Shown here one piece after another: positions 19,844 to 30,151 of a stretch of 31,725 bases of DNA (positions are counted from its first letter, which is position 1; each line of letters begins with the position of its first letter). Made by a program: the position numbers and the translations under genes. The stretch covers positions 1 to 31,725 of the forward strand of contig JAQGAU010000295.1 in assembly GCA_034698045.1 (NCBI GenBank), given 5' to 3'. The notes under the pieces are model-generated. The model did no database searches, had not been told where the DNA came from, and saw only the letters and a program-made list of their open reading frames with translations. This DNA comes from Paramacrobiotus richtersi. Taxonomy: Eukaryota > Tardigrada > Eutardigrada > Parachela > Macrobiotidae.

Positions 19844-22068
19844 ATGCCCTTTAACAGCGCGGAGCTCCCATGGAATAGTGTGGATGTGCGCGGAGACGAC
19901 GGACTGCTGCACAACGGCCGTGTCATCGATGCGGTGGATGAATGCCTTGTTGTGGACTTTGGGGGGACTGGGCAGGAAGGATTAAAGCTGATTCCATTCG
20001 GCAAGGTGTACCATCGTACGCGCTACAATCGCTTGGACAAAGAACGGCTGGTGGAGGTGCTGCTGCGTCTGCAGCCGGGGGACCCGTGGAAATGGTATCC
20101 TGGCGTACTCCGTGATTCTTTTGGCATGGTCACAGTCACTTTGCCAGACCGTGCGCTGACGGGCATCGTGTTCGGGCATCGTCTGCGAAAGAGATCCACC
20201 GAAGAGGGACTGACGCATCTGCTCGTTGATAAGGATCGATTCTCAAGAAAACTGATTATGGTACCCCGGGAGCCTGCTGTTGTCCTTCCGTCTGACGATC
20301 AAATCATAAAGCTTTTCAACGAGCGCTGCCGGGCTGTTGATTTCCGGATGATGGCCACCCACTTCCATAACTCACAGCATGGACGTTACAAGGAGCTCGC
20401 CGTGCTGGGCATCTTTACGGAAATGGATCATAAGTTTGGTGGGATCACATGTTCCCAGCCTCTCGTAAGTGGCGCCCTTATGCGAAGCTGGGGTACATTC
20501 CGGCTTTTGAAGTACCTGTATGTGTAGGAACTGCAGCTGTTCTTGGCCTGCTTTTCTACTTCAGAATGAAGTGCTTTCAGTATTAGAGGAACGTTTAGGG
20601 TGACTGGCTGATTCGTTTGCTGGTACTTCTGACGGAAATTCAGATACAGGGTGCGAAAATGACAGACGTGATCACAAGTCGCAACTGTCTTTCATTTAGG
20701 ACCAGCTGTTGCATTGCCTGCGTCATAATGCAGGTGCCCATGCTCTGGCGGACGTTCATTTCCATTTATCTGCGACGCCGAATCATGATGGTCAAATTCA
20801 GCACCTCAACCGTGATCCAACCATTTTCCCGCAAATCTTCCAATGTTTGACAACCATCCAGCAGACAAAGCTCCGCGGAGTTAGCAAAGAGTGGGACGCG
20901 ATCCTGACGTCGGCCTATATCGGACGCATTCTCACTGTGTCCTTACCGGAGCCGTACATTATCCACAGGACTGTGGACGATTATCGATTTGCAGCGTGTC
21001 TGTACAACTGCTGGACGCAGCACGCCCGGGTATTGGTCTTCGGTGGTAAAGCTCGTTGCGACTGCGAGCAGGCTCAACTGGCGGACATCGCCCGGTTTGG
21101 GCAGCGCATTCTGGCCGAAAAGAACCTGCCACCAGTCCAGGTCCTGCTACTGGCCAAAAAGAAGCATTATTTTGATGTTTGTGGTACCAACTGGGTGGAA
21201 ACCTTGTGGAACGGTTTTGCCCCGCTCACGGGTGTGTGCCAGCAGGTCGTTTTAAAAAACATACCCGTTCACGTAAGGCTGATCAAATGGGAACAGGGAC
21301 AGGAACGCATGGTTGTGCGATTCTCAGACCAACGGATCACTGGCCAGACAACTTTAAGCGACTTCTGGACCATGCTGGACAATGGTCTGCGCGATCTGGA
21401 CAAGGCTGAGGTGGAACGGGTGGCGGAATGGATTGATCGTCGTGCTGCACCGCATTGGCTTTATTCGGAGGTCGCTCGGGTGAGGAATGAGGCAATTACC
21501 GGTTTACAACTAGTGCCTCGTGCAGTATTTCTCGAAACTATTCTGTCTCTTGAAACATTACTTTGAAACATTAGTAAGTGCCAGACTGGATAGCAATTTT
21601 ATCTTGGGAAGCCGCTGCAACAAACAGAGCAACTGAGCAAGCGCGTTGACTCTACTAAATTTCAAGTTTCCCACGACACAACCAACCAGATTCATTATCT
21701 GACACAATAGAACGCGAGGGAGGTGTGCCTGAGCAGAGACCGCACTACCATTAACAATTGCTAAGTGCGGTGTGCTGAGTGCCAGGCTCCTTTTATTCAT
21801 GTGGTGTTGATTCCTGTGCGTGCAGACTAAGGCGAACAATTGCACTCACTTTAACACTTGACGGAAATGAGATTGCTGTCGAACGCTGTTTAATTTGCAG
21901 ATTCTTAACATCACCCACGCGCTGGATCCTCGAGACGGTGTCCGCTATCGTGGAATGTCCTTTGCCAAAGAAGTTGGTCCTCTTGATGCGCGTCACCTGA
22001 CAAAGCTCGGTCAGCATGCTCTGCTACAGGGTTTGAATAACAGCTGCTACACTTTCCATCTGCGCTAG
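19844..22068 (+). CDS. Copy C: FMRP-like tandem Agenet/KH0-like module with F-box-like domain, intact
   Basis: The model has three exons in phase 0: 19844-20464, 20700-21479 and 21901-22068, with introns of 235 and 421 nt, giving 522 residues. It starts at ATG 19844 (MPFNSAELPWNSVDVRG). Residues 11-57 (NSVDVRGDDGLLHNGRV ... KLIPFGKVYHR) and 69-116 (LVEVLLRLQPGDPWKWYPG ...) resemble the two Agenet/Tudor repeats of FMRP/FXR proteins. Residues about 130-202 (DRFSRKLIMVP ... FNERCR ... KELAVLGIF) resemble the KH0 segment that follows them. Exon 2 has an F-box-like helix set at residues 246-285 (DPTIFPQIFQCLTTI, KEWDAILTS), then an unrecognised region with VQVLLLAKKK, ERMVVRFSDQRITG and DFWTMLDNGL. 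Exon 3 carries DPRDGVRYRGMSF and RHLTKL. Exon limits are backed by the same sites in copies A (exon 1-2) and B (all). A role as a ubiquitin-ligase adaptor reading modified or RNP targets is inference only. Confidence 0.75.
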
Positions 22069-22807
22069 TGGTTTCGGGAACAAGTGAACAGCCGGGCATT
22101 GCGAATTTGTGCGGTGGCACTATGGACGTAAATCTGTTTCTTTGCAAATATTTCTCACCACATGGGATTCCGCTGTTTCTTCTGCGCTATTACTTTCTGG
22201 TATTGGTGGTCTTTCTTTGGTGCAACAAATTCCGGATCTGCTGCCAGCACTTGGCAGTAAAACCAGTTTGACGGATCATTGTTGAAGGTTATTATGCGAG
22301 CCTGATGTTTTCTGCGGTCATTAAAAATTTTATTTTCCTGTAGAGACTGATGCTAAGGTTAACTTGTTCTTAGAGGAGAAATGCTGAAACCTTCGTTCTA
22401 AAACCACTGAGAAGCTCCGCGTATTTCACGTTGTTCCGCAACATCCAAAAGAATTACAACAGCAGCAGAAAACTTTGTTTACCCTCGAAATACCGCCCCT
22501 CAAAAGAATTATTGAACATATTTATGGCGGTTCCTTACGGCTTTACTGGCAACAGTTTTATCATCGAGCAGTAGAGCACACAAACCCATCCCAGTCAGAC
22601 GAGACGAAACGTTTGGACAGAAGCTCACAAATCAGCAGGGAATATGTTCAGCATCTGCCTGATTCCAAAGCCGATGGAAACTAAAATTGATATACTTCTG
22701 CTGAACGAATTACGCGGGCGGTACCGTGACCAGTTTGCTAGGATTCGTGGGCGGCGCCTTGTCATCGTAGGGTAGCAGTTCGAAATTCGGATTAATATCT
22801 TTCCGCG
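22069..22807. other. Gene-free stretch
   Basis: An open frame at 22475-22684 (plus) has no ATG at its start, splice support or known motif. On the minus strand about 22800-22710 a short frame (RKDINPNFELLPYDDKAPP) follows directly after the candidate exon at 22808-22978, in a different phase, and might be its next exon. Confidence 0.4.
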
Positions 22808-22978
22808 TCAGGAAACAGTGACCGCCTGTACTGGGCATACGCGAGCATATGCTGCGCATAAGGCCTCTGTTTGGCCACTGCTGTCCCACCCGTGATGCAC
22901 ACGGTAACAGTACTTAGTCACCTCCGCTACGTATGACCCAGCCGAGAAAAATACTGACGGATGCGTGATTACGCTGTA
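22808..22978 (-). CDS. Possible exon of a Cys-containing protein, unknown
   Basis: After an acceptor-like CGTACTTACTGCAG the frame encodes 56 residues and a stop: YSVITHPSVFFSAGSYVAEV, then TKYCYRVHHGWDSSGQTEAL and CAAYARVCPVQ. The three Cys residues and balanced composition suggest a secreted or extracellular fragment, but no family is recognised and all three frames of this strand are partly open. It lacks a partner exon upstream. Confidence 0.27.
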   Translation of the reverse strand, partial: YSVITHPSVFFSAGSYVAEVTKYCYRVHHGWDSSGQTEALCAAYARVCPVQAVTVS

Positions 22979-23809
22979 CTGCAGTAAGTACGGTCATTGG
23001 GATCAGGTTAAGCAATATCGTTCTGTTGCAACGTTCGTTTTGTTGTAACGTACAACCCACCGTCAACAAAAGACATGTACGGTTACAGACCCGGTGTAGC
23101 CGATGGAGAATCTCACGTCGTTGTGGTGATGGTATGTATGACGCTGTGGGTACGTATGATGCTGTTGCTCGCTATCGTTTTCAAGTTCGAACTGCCCTAC
23201 GATGTTGTTATTCTTCCAGCATTGTCAGTCAGGATCCATATTTCTACCGATAAACTGCGGATAAAGACAGCACAGTTATTGGGACCAATTCTTTTGCAGA
23301 TGATCCAAACATTTCGTATAGCATTTTGTACATGCAGGAATGTTTCAGTTTGCTTATTAGCGAAGTCGGCAGCCGTCATCCGACTACATTAAATTCATTA
23401 CCTTACCGTACGCTGCATATTGATGCAATTATCCAGACAACGTTCGTAACACAATCTAAAATGCGTAAACCAAGGCTTGCGAGGTGGAGCCTCGCCGAGG
23501 CTTGTATCCGTTCAAATGCCGTACTGGCCATTGCTTGATATAGTTATCATATAGCTGTCTGGTACCGAAATCACTGTAGCGCAGGTTCTCACCACTAAAT
23601 GGCCTAGAAAGTACGACTTGGAAAGATCACACGATTGCCTTCCAAGTATTCTTGGCATGTTGTGACAGCTCGGTTAAACGGCATGCGTTTCAAAAGGTGT
23701 TGTTCACAGTCAGTAAACGGTGCACAACCAGAAAAGGGCCAAAAAAGATCAAGCGATTTTCTCCCAGAGTACCCGAAACTGCGCAGCATTACCCATAACA
23801 ACAGCCCTC
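22979..23809. other. No recognised gene
   Basis: Only short open frames on both strands. The minus-strand frame ending at 23604 lies just downstream of the retroelement fragment and may be diverged continuation of it, but no motif supports this. Confidence 0.4.
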
Positions 23810-24210
23810 GTCTTTTTCATGACGTGATTCAGCTCAATATGCCGTGACCATCTGCCTTTACTAACCCATCAGGATAGACCATGATGTCCATTGGTTTTCA
23901 CTTTCTTGTCACAGCTCACGCAGTTATGCCCTCCAACCGCTGGTAAAGCAAGCCGTAGTCTAATACCAATACGTACTTCGTCATCATTCAAGCAGGTACC
24001 CGGACAAGGTGCCGGTAGGGCATTCAGCCACGCTCCTGAATCACGTTCTAACGCCGCCAACAGTACAGCACGCGCCCGAGGATTTCCCATGTTTGATAGC
24101 CGAAGTTCTGACACTTTCTGATCAATCACGGGCACATCCCACGCCCACTGACATTTCCGACGATCTACGTCTGGAGGTTCGCAGTGTGTAGCAGCAATCG
24201 TCATGGCCAT
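23810..24210 (-). pseudogene. Retroelement fragment: Cys/His region just upstream of the C-terminal domain
   Basis: From 24210 downward the frame contains KCQWAWDVPVIDQ, PRARAVLLAALERDSGAWL, NALPAPCPG, DDEVRIGIRLRLALP, then HNCVSCDKKVKTNGHHGLS. This order (SGAWLNALP, then a DD-VRI-LRL segment, then a CxxC...GHHGLS Cys/His motif) is characteristic of the C-terminal part of a widespread group of invertebrate non-LTR-like reverse transcriptases, which in complete copies continues with a GRxxRHxxLN motif. That motif is recognisable in another frame just after the stop at 23869 (GRWSRHIELNHVMKK, about 23857-23812), so the copy is broken. No reverse transcriptase core is visible upstream. Confidence 0.72.
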
Positions 24211-24336
24211 TTAGGAATTTCTTACGACTTTACTAACAGCAGCCTGTCAGCCTTCAAACAATTTTACAACATCCTAGAATCCTAACAAATAACGGTCTCG
24301 GCCGGGTTACCTGCGCGCGAAAAGAAGCGTGATTCT
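24211..24336. other. Short spacer
   Basis: Nothing recognised. Confidence 0.3.
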
Positions 24337-24555
24337 TCAGTTCGCATTCCAGTTCCTTGCGTAATAAGCCGGATGGTTGTTTAGCGTCAATACAACCAAG
24401 ATACCCTGTGTCCATGCTGATGTGGCTAAAGGATCAAACCATGGATAGTCCCAACTCCCAAGCTCATTCCAATCCCAAATTCGGGATTCCGCACTTGGCG
24501 AAAATGTACGCAAGGATGTCGTAGAAGTAGCGTAGTTTGAGCTGATGTTAGCCAT
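24337..24555 (-). CDS. Small ORF or exon, unknown product
   Basis: From ATG 24555 (MANISSNYATSTTSLRTFS) 72 residues run to a TGA. The amino end is Ser/Thr-rich with an N-glycosylation sequon (NIS). The middle is Trp-rich (IWDWNELGSWDYPWFDP), followed by a hydrophobic stretch (TQGILVVLTL). This could be the start of a membrane protein, the frame being cut by an intron soon after. No family is recognised, and the upstream acceptor-like GCATTTGGCAG overlaps the start. Confidence 0.33.
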   Translation of the reverse strand: MANISSNYATSTTSLRTFSPSAESRIWDWNELGSWDYPWFDPLATSAWTQGILVVLTLNNHPAYYARNWNAN

Positions 24556-25068
24556 CTGCCAAATGCTCTGTTTTGTCTTGTTAGTGAATATACATCATTA
24601 GTACAATCAGTTTCGAGTGCCAATCGCGATGCATATCGTAAAAAGTTATCAACCTTGATCAACCCTGAGTCTTCCCGCAGCGAGAAGAATGGGTGTGACT
24701 TGAGACAGGAACCTGTGTTCCGTGAATGTCCTTTAATGTGCAACCGGTACTTGCCGTAGTAATTATGTAATAATGATCTGTATCTAGCAATTCAGTTTCT
24801 AGCAGAAAATTTGATAATATTATAATGAAGATATTGTACCAGAATACTATTACAACGGAACGGAAACTATGCCCTGCGGGTAACATTTACGGCCTCGTTT
24901 TGCGTGCCCGGAAGAGCAGAAGAAACAGACCTGGTCAAAATTTCCTCCGAAATACACATTTTGGTTCCGGGGGGACATTATTGCCGGAACAAAAAATCGG
25001 ACGAAATCGCATCAGGGGAGCGAGAGCGCACTTCCGCTGTTCTCTTTTGCAACACACATAAACTGGGG

Positions 25069-25248
25069 ATGAAGCCAGCCTTAAAGAGGCCTGAACATAG
25101 TCCAAATGACAAAGACCCTGGTACACCAAGTATATTCGGAGCCGGAAAACGCAGACACCCCGATCTCTGGTTAGAAGTATCAGAAAGCTTCGAACAATCA
25201 GAGCAAACAAATCAAACTCTGATGGTTACACAAAAAGCCGGAAATTAG
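25069..25248 (+). CDS. Small hydrophilic ORF, doubtful
   Basis: From ATG 25069 the frame encodes 59 residues (MKPALKRPEHSPNDKDPGT, then GAGKRRHPDLWLEVSESFE). Composition is hydrophilic and charged. The frame is open further upstream without an ATG. No splice support or domain. Confidence 0.22.
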   Translation: MKPALKRPEHSPNDKDPGTPSIFGAGKRRHPDLWLEVSESFEQSEQTNQTLMVTQKAGN

Positions 25249-25285
25249 TAAAAAGATGATTTTATAATATGTACACAGCGGTCAG

Positions 25286-25693
25286 TTACAAAGCTATAAC
25301 ATTTGTGGTAATGTACTGCCTGGCGGATCTAACGTGACGGACCAGATTATTAGGTAGCTGAGAAATCGACTTGTTGTCCTGCACAGCTTCGTCTTGCCCG
25401 TTTCGATCTTTAATGGCACCTCGTAATGCACACTCTGGCATGGGACCCTCTATCTGATCAACGCATAATCCGTTGATCTCATCGGAATGGCACGGTTCTG
25501 CTGTACAGTGTATGTCAATGGTCCCGTCCATGCCAGCAAATCCAAAAGCACGCACAGACAGCTGGTACTGTTTATTGCCAGCTGTGTAGACAGCCCTTGT
25601 GCCGGTCTTAGGAGTAATACACTGCACAAAAATTACTTTATTTGCACCTGCATGAGACGCGGTTCGGTTAGGTACTGATATGTTTTTTGCCAT
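25286..25693 (-). CDS. ORF resembling the C-terminal half of a ZP domain
   Basis: ATG 25693 sits in good context (GACCATGG) and opens 135 codons. The core reads KVIFVQCITPKTGTRAV, then YQLSVRAFGFAGMDGTIDIHC, then five more Cys in TAEPCHSDEINGLCVDQ and GPMPEC. A hydrophobic-aromatic strand (AFGFAG), a 'IxIHC' strand and a dense Cys cluster recall the ZP-C half found in cuticular and egg-coat proteins, which polymerise outside the cell. There is no signal peptide or ZP-N half, so it may be an internal or last exon, with 25693 a chance ATG. The tail (QLPNNLVRHVRSARQYI) is basic. The ZP assignment is tentative. Confidence 0.35.
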   Translation of the reverse strand: MAKNISVPNRTASHAGANKVIFVQCITPKTGTRAVYTAGNKQYQLSVRAFGFAGMDGTIDIHCTAEPCHSDEINGLCVDQIEGPMPECALRGAIKDRNGQDEAVQDNKSISQLPNNLVRHVRSARQYITTNVIAL

Positions 25694-26899
25694 GGTCAGC
25701 CTCCATATCGGTTGCACATAAGTTTACCGTATGTGGGATTAATTCACATGACTGTAACGACATTTTCTTCCCGTCTTACCCGCCAGCAATCAATGTGAAC
25801 GAAGGTGCAGCTTGTCCTGTTGGCTCGGCAGTACAACAACAACAAGTTTATTCCTCTGGAACATTTCGCCCAGCAGGGCCATTCATACAAGAACGGCTTC
25901 GTGCCCATTACCGAAAAAACAAACAGCAATAACGGAGAAAAATTCACAGGGAAAACAACCAATAAATGACACTGTGGAACGTGATGTTTGATCCCTTTTT
26001 ATCAGTGCTTCGAGCGATGACCAAATGTAACAATTACAGATCAAAGAAAATTAGAAAATTAAAAAACGAGAACACGGGCTATAGTCCATGCAACCATCTT
26101 AGCGGGAGGAGGGCGAGTGAAGGGGGCGGGGGCCAGTAAGGGAAGAAGAGATGATCATCCAGGACATACGGTGTGCCTCTCAGAATACCCACTTACGCAC
26201 GGAAACGTTGGTGGGCCATAATTTTGAATTGTTGATTGCCTCAGCGCACTCTTTGAAAGTGCCAATACGAGCGAATGTAGTCCCCCGCCCCCTACATGTG
26301 CCTAGCTTATAGGAGAGTCCAACACGAAATGCAGCGGGTTCCGTTATAGAAATGTCAGCTGCCTGGTAATTCGTTTGTGCTGAAGGCTTCTTTAACCAAG
26401 CTGAATCACACCAGGTTGAAATTGTAAATACTATTCGAAAAAATCTGAGGATGAACGACAGCCCACCTAAACTCCAGTGGCGTGGAAGGAATGAATCGGC
26501 ACGTTACCAGTCAGTCTGCCGAAACGTCGAAACGAACACGGAACACAGCGCTGACGGAAAGCTAGAAATCCCCGGCATGAGCCTTTCGAGCTTTTAAAGT
26601 GACGTGGAAGTCAGTAATGAACGAATTCTCTAGGATTTCTGACACCATACAACATCATTCTGACATCAGCCTGGCAACAATCTTTTCACCATATAGGAGA
26701 ACCGCATCATATCTCACGTGGAGAACCAAACGATACTTTGACTGCCCAAACGCAAAAGCATTGAGGGGGACGAAGAAATAGCACGTGGCCCGTACAAGCT
26801 GTGACATATCCTACAGCCGCAGTCGAAGTAAGTTGGAATTAAAGACTGCCGAAATCATTTCACTCTATATCGGACTTTTTAAGCAAATCGCCAGTTTCC
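25694..26899. other. No convincing gene; contains a G-rich tract
   Basis: A plus-strand frame ending at 25932 (SSGTFRPAGPFIQERLRAHY) looks protein-like but has no ATG and overlaps the opposite candidate gene's upstream side. A G-rich segment lies at 26104-26142. The rest to 26899 shows only short chance frames. Confidence 0.4.
26104..26142 (+). other. G-quadruplex-type G-rich tract
   Basis: Five runs of three or more G (26104-06, 26111-13, 26122-26, 26128-32 and 26140-42) are separated by 1-8 nt. This satisfies a loose intramolecular quadruplex pattern on the plus strand. Confidence 0.5.
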
Positions 26900-27310
26900 T
26901 CACCCGTTCACACCATCTCGAGACAGCGGATTCGGAATTGTCCTGGGAAATCGCTTGACACATCTTTCCATTGTCTCAGCGGTTTTAATCAGTTTCAGGC
27001 AAACGGTGCTATAGTAGTCCCGGATTGGCTTCGCATGAGGTTTAAAAATGTTGATTTTAGCCGCTGGTTGGCTTCGTGGCGACAGAATGTATATTTATCG
27101 GGTCACCTTGTTGACCTTTCTGGTAACACATTCGACGTGTTCTTTCCAGTTCCAGTCGATGGTAACACCACGATAGCACGATAGCGGCAAAACGTGGAGA
27201 TAGTGATAGGACTTCCGAATGGCTCGTAACTTACGGTTGTACTCAGGTTGCATGCGTGCGTCTTTTGAACGTTTGCAAATGGCACCATTTGCCGGGATCG
27301 AGGTTTGCAT
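26900..27310 (-). pseudogene. Decayed LINE reverse-transcriptase fragment
   Basis: Frames on the minus strand contain SCYRGVTIDWNWKEHVECV followed by TRKVNKVTR, matching the LGVTID-x-NLxWKxHV...KVNK segment that follows the palm/thumb region in jockey-like LINE reverse transcriptases. About 250 nt further on, a second frame reads TAETMERCVKRFPRTIPN, like the LExVQRRFTRxIPG segment near the end of those proteins. Stops and frame shifts separate the two and the catalytic YADD box is not visible, so this is an old 5'-truncated remnant. Confidence 0.6.
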
Positions 27311-28033
27311 ACGCTAAAGCATTGCGCAGCAAGTACACGCTCTGGGACAGCAGCCGAGCAATGTATTTGCCGCGCCAGCGATTACCGTAGCAGGCCATCA
27401 CTGTGGTTGTCATTCCAGTGACGAAGCAATTAACAACCCAAACTTAATCGCTACGGTTTCCAGTGGTTTTCAACATCTCCGTACGTACGCAGTTTGCGCA
27501 AATAGGAACTCCGCTCTCGTCTGGGTATAAAGCTCCAGAAGACCATATCAGCGCGAGCTCACAGTCAATAACACCACTACGTATAGGACAGAATGATAGG
27601 GTAGAATGGTAGTCTACAATAAGCTGGAAGATGTTTTTCGCTGCGGTAGTTTCCGCAATAATTTTGTGATAAGTTTGTTGGATTTCGTTGCATACGTAGA
27701 AACATGATACTTACATTCCAGACCAATTTAATAGCGCGGCAATTGTTTTCAAGACCCAAAGTAATGCAGTGTCAGTATCCATGGTACTAGCAGCACATAA
27801 ATAGCATAAGAAGAAAAGGCGAAAAAAATTCCCAAAAAAACACATGGAATTAAAACGCGGAATAAATCAGCAGCTGACCCTCTTACATAAATACTAATAG
27901 AACATGCAATTTGCTCTTTCTTTGCCGTAATGGGGTGCCGGAAAAGGAAAAACACAGTCCTGACAAACTGACGCGGGCAGCGCGAGCCAGCACGAACTTG
28001 CCCACGAAGTCCCAATCATGTCCATGAGACTAA
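27311..28033. other. No recognised gene
   Basis: Open frames here are short and lack support. The segment next to 27311 may hold further unrecognisable LINE sequence. Confidence 0.4.
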
Positions 28034-30151
28034 TCAGAGGATGTGAAATAATAAACCGCATTGGCTAGGATGTCTTAGATCCTCGACACGGGGTAGCAGG
28101 GAATGCAGGGTGAGTTTCGTCAAGTGTCGAGAATTAACGCCGGTAAACCCAGACTGACCATCGAACGACATTCCACGGTAGCGCACGCCATCCCGAGGGT
28201 CCTGCGTCTGTGTGGTGTTCAGAATCTACACAGAGTAACACCGAGCTAGACACTGAACCGCCGTATCGAAGAACAAATGTTCAATGCGGTACGATATTTC
28301 CCAAGAACTATGAACTGGGATAGACAGCACGCGATCACTATCAAGGTCTCATATAATATCATGTCATTTCTTTAATTCGATCCTCAGTCGCTCAAAAGTA
28401 TTGCACGGTGGATTTCTGGTGAAAGCAAGAAATATTTCGTACCCGCTGCACGTTCTATGCCAGCCTTAATCACAACAAGCTTCCTTAAGGAAACATAGCG
28501 ATTCTTACCTGAGCGATAGTCCCGTGAAGCGATGAGTCACTCCATCTACCAATCCGTTCCGCCACCTTCTTAATATCCTTGGCATTCAGCTCGAAAAGCC
28601 CATTGTTCAGCATGTTCCAGAAATCGTGTGCGGTCATGTGGCGAGTAATCCGTTGTTCGGTGAAGCGTACCGTGATTGATGTCTTCTCAAGTCTGTTCAA
28701 GTGAACGCCAACGTCCTTCAGTACGACCTGTCGGCACACTGCTGCCAGCGATACGAATCCTTCCCACAAGGCGCTGACTGGATTAGCAGTATCGACGCTT
28801 AGATGCCAGTTTAGTCAAAACCAACACTGCTAGCACCGGTAGTCGCTTGTCGGCCATAATGCGCTGAAGAACCTGGATCATACCACTGAATCTACTCTCG
28901 CAGCCATATGGACTGTTTTCCCCGCAAAGGACCAACAGCTTGGTCTGTCGGGTCCAGCAGTTGTACAGGCACGAAGTAAACTGATACACATCCTTATCAC
29001 TGTACGGGCGTTGAAACGGTGGGGGAACAACGATGACACGGCGCATAAAAGCTGCAGTCAGGATTATGTCCCATATAGTGCACAGTCCATGAAGCTTGCT
29101 CTGCTGCAGCGTCGTCAAACATCCGAAGATCTCCGGAAAGATGGTCGGGTCACGATACAGCGACTGAATGTCGCCCTCATGACACGATGTTGGTGGGACG
29201 AGGAAGCCCACGCGCTCCAAGGAGTCAGCACAATCTTTGCCAATGGAAAGCAGCAGTTTCTCCTAAAATACGGTTCATGGAGGTTTACATACAGTATATT
29301 ATTCGCTATTTATAAGCTGGCTATATCAAGGTAACGCTCTTACTGGCGATATTTCTTATTCATTCCAAAGCTTCCTAGCAGTGGATCTTACATGGAATGT
29401 CATTTGGCAGCTAAGTACTTACAAGAGGACGGTAGAATTCCCTCTGCAGGATGCCGTGATACTGCGGCCAGTCAAGCGCGTTCGGCCCATTCTCACCCAC
29501 ATAATATAGTCTGCCACAATAAACGGAACAGTCGTCGAACATCCCCATGACGACCAGCTCCTTGCGAGTTCCACGATGGTCCTTGTTACGCACTGTGGTG
29601 GTCATGATCCAGTAATGACGCTGTCGGCAACGCGCGTTGAAACTCGCGATCAACTGATCGTCTGACTGAAGGGAGGCGGCAATCTCACTGGGCACTTCAA
29701 CCAACTTTCCCGAAAACCGGCCTTTTGCTACCCGCAGACTGTGCTCAGCTGCATCCGTGGATCTTTCCCGGACACGCTTTCTCACCACGACACCCTTCAG
29801 CTCACGATCTGGAGTCGTGACACTGACCAAGCCAAAGCCATCGAGCAGCTTGCCAGGATACCATTTCCACGGGTCCTCCGGCTGCAAACGCAGCAGCACC
29901 TCCACCTCTGTTGGCCCGGAGATGGACTTCACCTTCCCATGGGAGAATTGCACTTCGTTCATGTAATGGGAGAAAGCGCGATGATGAACGTGTCCGAAGG
30001 GAATCAGCTTCGGGTCTGACTGTCGAGTTCCCCCAAAATCCACAACAAGGCCCCCCTCTGCAGCATCGACCACCCGGCCATTGTGCAGTAGTCCATCTTC
30101 TCCACGCACATCCACGCTGTTCCAAGCGAATTCAGTGATATCAGAAGGCAT
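28034..30151 (-). pseudogene. Copy B of the Agenet/F-box family, nearly complete with one frameshift
   Basis: Exons are 30151-29423, 29262-28509 and 28225-28034; introns of 160 and 283 nt have GTAAGT/GTAAGA donors. Exon 1 gives 243 residues from ATG 30151 (MPSDITEFAWNSVDVRGED): Agenet-like repeat 1 (LLHNGRVVDAAEGGLVVDFG), repeat 2 (VEVLLRLQPEDPWKWYPGKL) and a KH0-like segment (GRFSGKLVEVPSEI, FNARCRQRHYWIM, KELVVMGMF). Exon 2 begins EKLLLSIGKDCADSLERV and has the F-box-like DPTIFPEIFGCLTTLQQS. At about 28800, comparison with copy C shows two bases missing after VLVLTK, so the frame ends in SKRRYC unless corrected; downstream (ALWEGFVSL ... SITVRFTEQRITRH) the other frame stays open. Exon 3 has QDPRDGVRYRGMSF and RHLTKLTLHSLL. 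Everything except the indel looks functional, so a sequencing error or a very young pseudogene are both possible. Confidence 0.78.

Noticed and set aside
21480..21513. A 34-nt mini-intron in copy C leading to a frame ending at 21636
   Set aside because: The conserved exon found at 21901 (and its counterpart at 28225 in copy B) gives ordinary introns of 421 and 283 nt from the same donors with strong acceptors and clear protein similarity.
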